Below are positions 5,577 to 6,084 of a stretch of DNA of 6,084 nucleotides, piece after piece (within the stretch, counting starts at the first letter, position 1; each line of letters starts with the position of its first letter). Location of the stretch: the NCBI GenBank assembly GCA_001778455.1, contig MFGX01000039.1, forward strand, positions 1-6,084. Direction: 5' to 3'. A program made the position numbers and the translations under genes. The stretch is from Candidatus Fraserbacteria bacterium RBG_16_55_9. GTDB taxonomy: Bacteria > Bipolaricaulota > Bipolaricaulia > RBG-16-55-9. The notes under the pieces are model-generated. The model saw only the letters and a program-made list of their open reading frames with translations, did not search any database and had not been told where the DNA came from.

Positions 5577-5590
5577 GTGATGTGTATCAA
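5577..5590. promoter_or_regulatory. Candidate FNR/CRP-family binding site (right)
   Basis: The plus strand reads GTGATGTGTATCAA, matching TTGAT-N4-ATCAA at 9 of 10 defined bases. It is centred about 50 bp upstream of the predicted start of the octaheme operon. That is one helical turn from the classic -41.5 and -61.5 activator positions, so an activating role is possible but not canonical. Confidence 0.5.
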
Positions 5591-5619
5591 TTATTCATTC
5601 AGATGACTCTTCTAGAAAT

Positions 5620-6084
5620 TCACATGACACTTCGCACAGCTCGCGCCTTGAGGGGGAGGTCCCGGGCGTGACAGGTCTCGCAGGCCTTATGATCGAATCC
5701 CGCCTTCTTCTGCAGCTGCAAGAAGGCGATATGATCCAGTTCGACCACCTTGAGGTGACATAAGCCGCAACCGTACGTTGTATGCTGCGCATGCGGGAAG
5801 CGGACCTGTTCGGACTTGACCGTCACCTCTGCTTGGTGGCAACGCAGGCAGTCCGATGGGTTCATTCGCCGGACTTGTTCTGCCGTCGGGTGACAGGTCG
5901 CGCAGCTTCTTGCCTCCCTGGCCGTCGTGTTGTGCTCCTGTTGCTCTACGCCGTGGCATACGTCGCAGTCATAGCCACCGCGAAGGTGCACATCGTGGGA
6001 GAAGGGCCCCCGCGGCGTGGAGGGGGTCTCACGTTCGATCCCTTCATGGCAGCGGGTGCAGCCAAAGCTCGAGCGAAAGAGATT
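5620..6084 (-). CDS. Multiheme c-type cytochrome, C-terminal part; N-terminus beyond the right edge
   Basis: The reading frame is open to the right edge; the last 154 residues are visible and no start can be assigned (the GTG at 5991 is only an internal codon, since an in-frame haem motif lies upstream of it). Six haem motifs, numbered from the first visible residue: CTRCH (9-13), CDVCH (40-44), CATCH (61-65), CLRCH (79-83), CGLCH (106-110) and CETCH (135-139). The histidine-rich segments RFPHAQH (95-101) before CGLCH and GFDH (129-132) before CETCH follow the c3/c7-like pattern F-x-H-x-x-H...CXXCH, giving distal ligands. No C-terminal membrane helix is seen, so this end is soluble. It runs in the same direction as the octaheme operon, 139 bp upstream of it, but a promoter lies between them, so it may be a separate unit or partly read through. 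Confidence 0.9.
   Translation of the reverse strand, partial: NLFRSSFGCTRCHEGIERETPSTPRGPFSHDVHLRGGYDCDVCHGVEQQEHNTTAREARSCATCHPTAEQVRRMNPSDCLRCHQAEVTVKSEQVRFPHAQHTTYGCGLCHLKVVELDHIAFLQLQKKAGFDHKACETCHARDLPLKARAVRSVM

Overview
The window is a dense respiratory electron-transfer locus from an anaerobic or facultatively anaerobic Gram-negative-type bacterium. Every protein-coding gene belongs to one theme: five different multiheme c-type cytochromes, plus a periplasmic four-cluster ferredoxin-like subunit and a polytopic quinone-interacting membrane subunit. The five cytochromes carry 27 CXXCH haem motifs (26 complete, one cut by the left edge). Good Shine-Dalgarno sequences, sigma70-like promoters, a Tat signal and Sec-type N-termini all fit a bacterium. 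The gene content suits Desulfobacterota (Geobacter-like), Nitrospirota, Acidobacteriota or Methylomirabilota, but the sequence alone does not decide between them.

Layout from left to right: (1) an N-terminally anchored multiheme cytochrome on the minus strand, running off the left edge (1-545); (2) a secreted triheme cytochrome on the minus strand (634-1140), separated from it by a strong stem-loop; (3) a 173-bp divergent intergenic region with promoter candidates both ways, an FNR/CRP-type box and several dyads; (4) a secreted pentaheme cytochrome on the plus strand (1314-2423), ending in a hairpin terminator that separates it from the converging operon; (5) a tight minus-strand operon, read right to left: an octaheme cytochrome with a two-helix membrane hairpin (5480-4674), a HybA-like Tat-exported 4x[4Fe-4S] protein (4634-3681) and a HybB/NrfD-family membrane protein (3669-2509); (6) a 139-bp promoter region with a second FNR/CRP-type box; (7) the C-terminal part of a multiheme cytochrome with six visible haem sites, on the minus strand, running off the right edge (5620-6084).

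The HybA/HybB pair closely resembles the ferredoxin and membrane subunits that link hydrogenase-2 to the menaquinone pool. No hydrogenase or molybdopterin subunit is present in the window. The octaheme cytochrome sits where the catalytic subunits would normally be encoded. The simplest reading is a membrane-bound quinone:cytochrome oxidoreductase in the style of the Hmc, Cbc or Qrc complexes. In it, HybB-like handles quinone, HybA-like carries electrons on Fe-S clusters, and the octaheme cytochrome exchanges them with the soluble and anchored cytochromes encoded on either side. The direction of flow and the terminal donor or acceptor cannot be read from this window. Two FNR-type boxes in the two main promoter regions suggest control by oxygen or nitrogen oxides.
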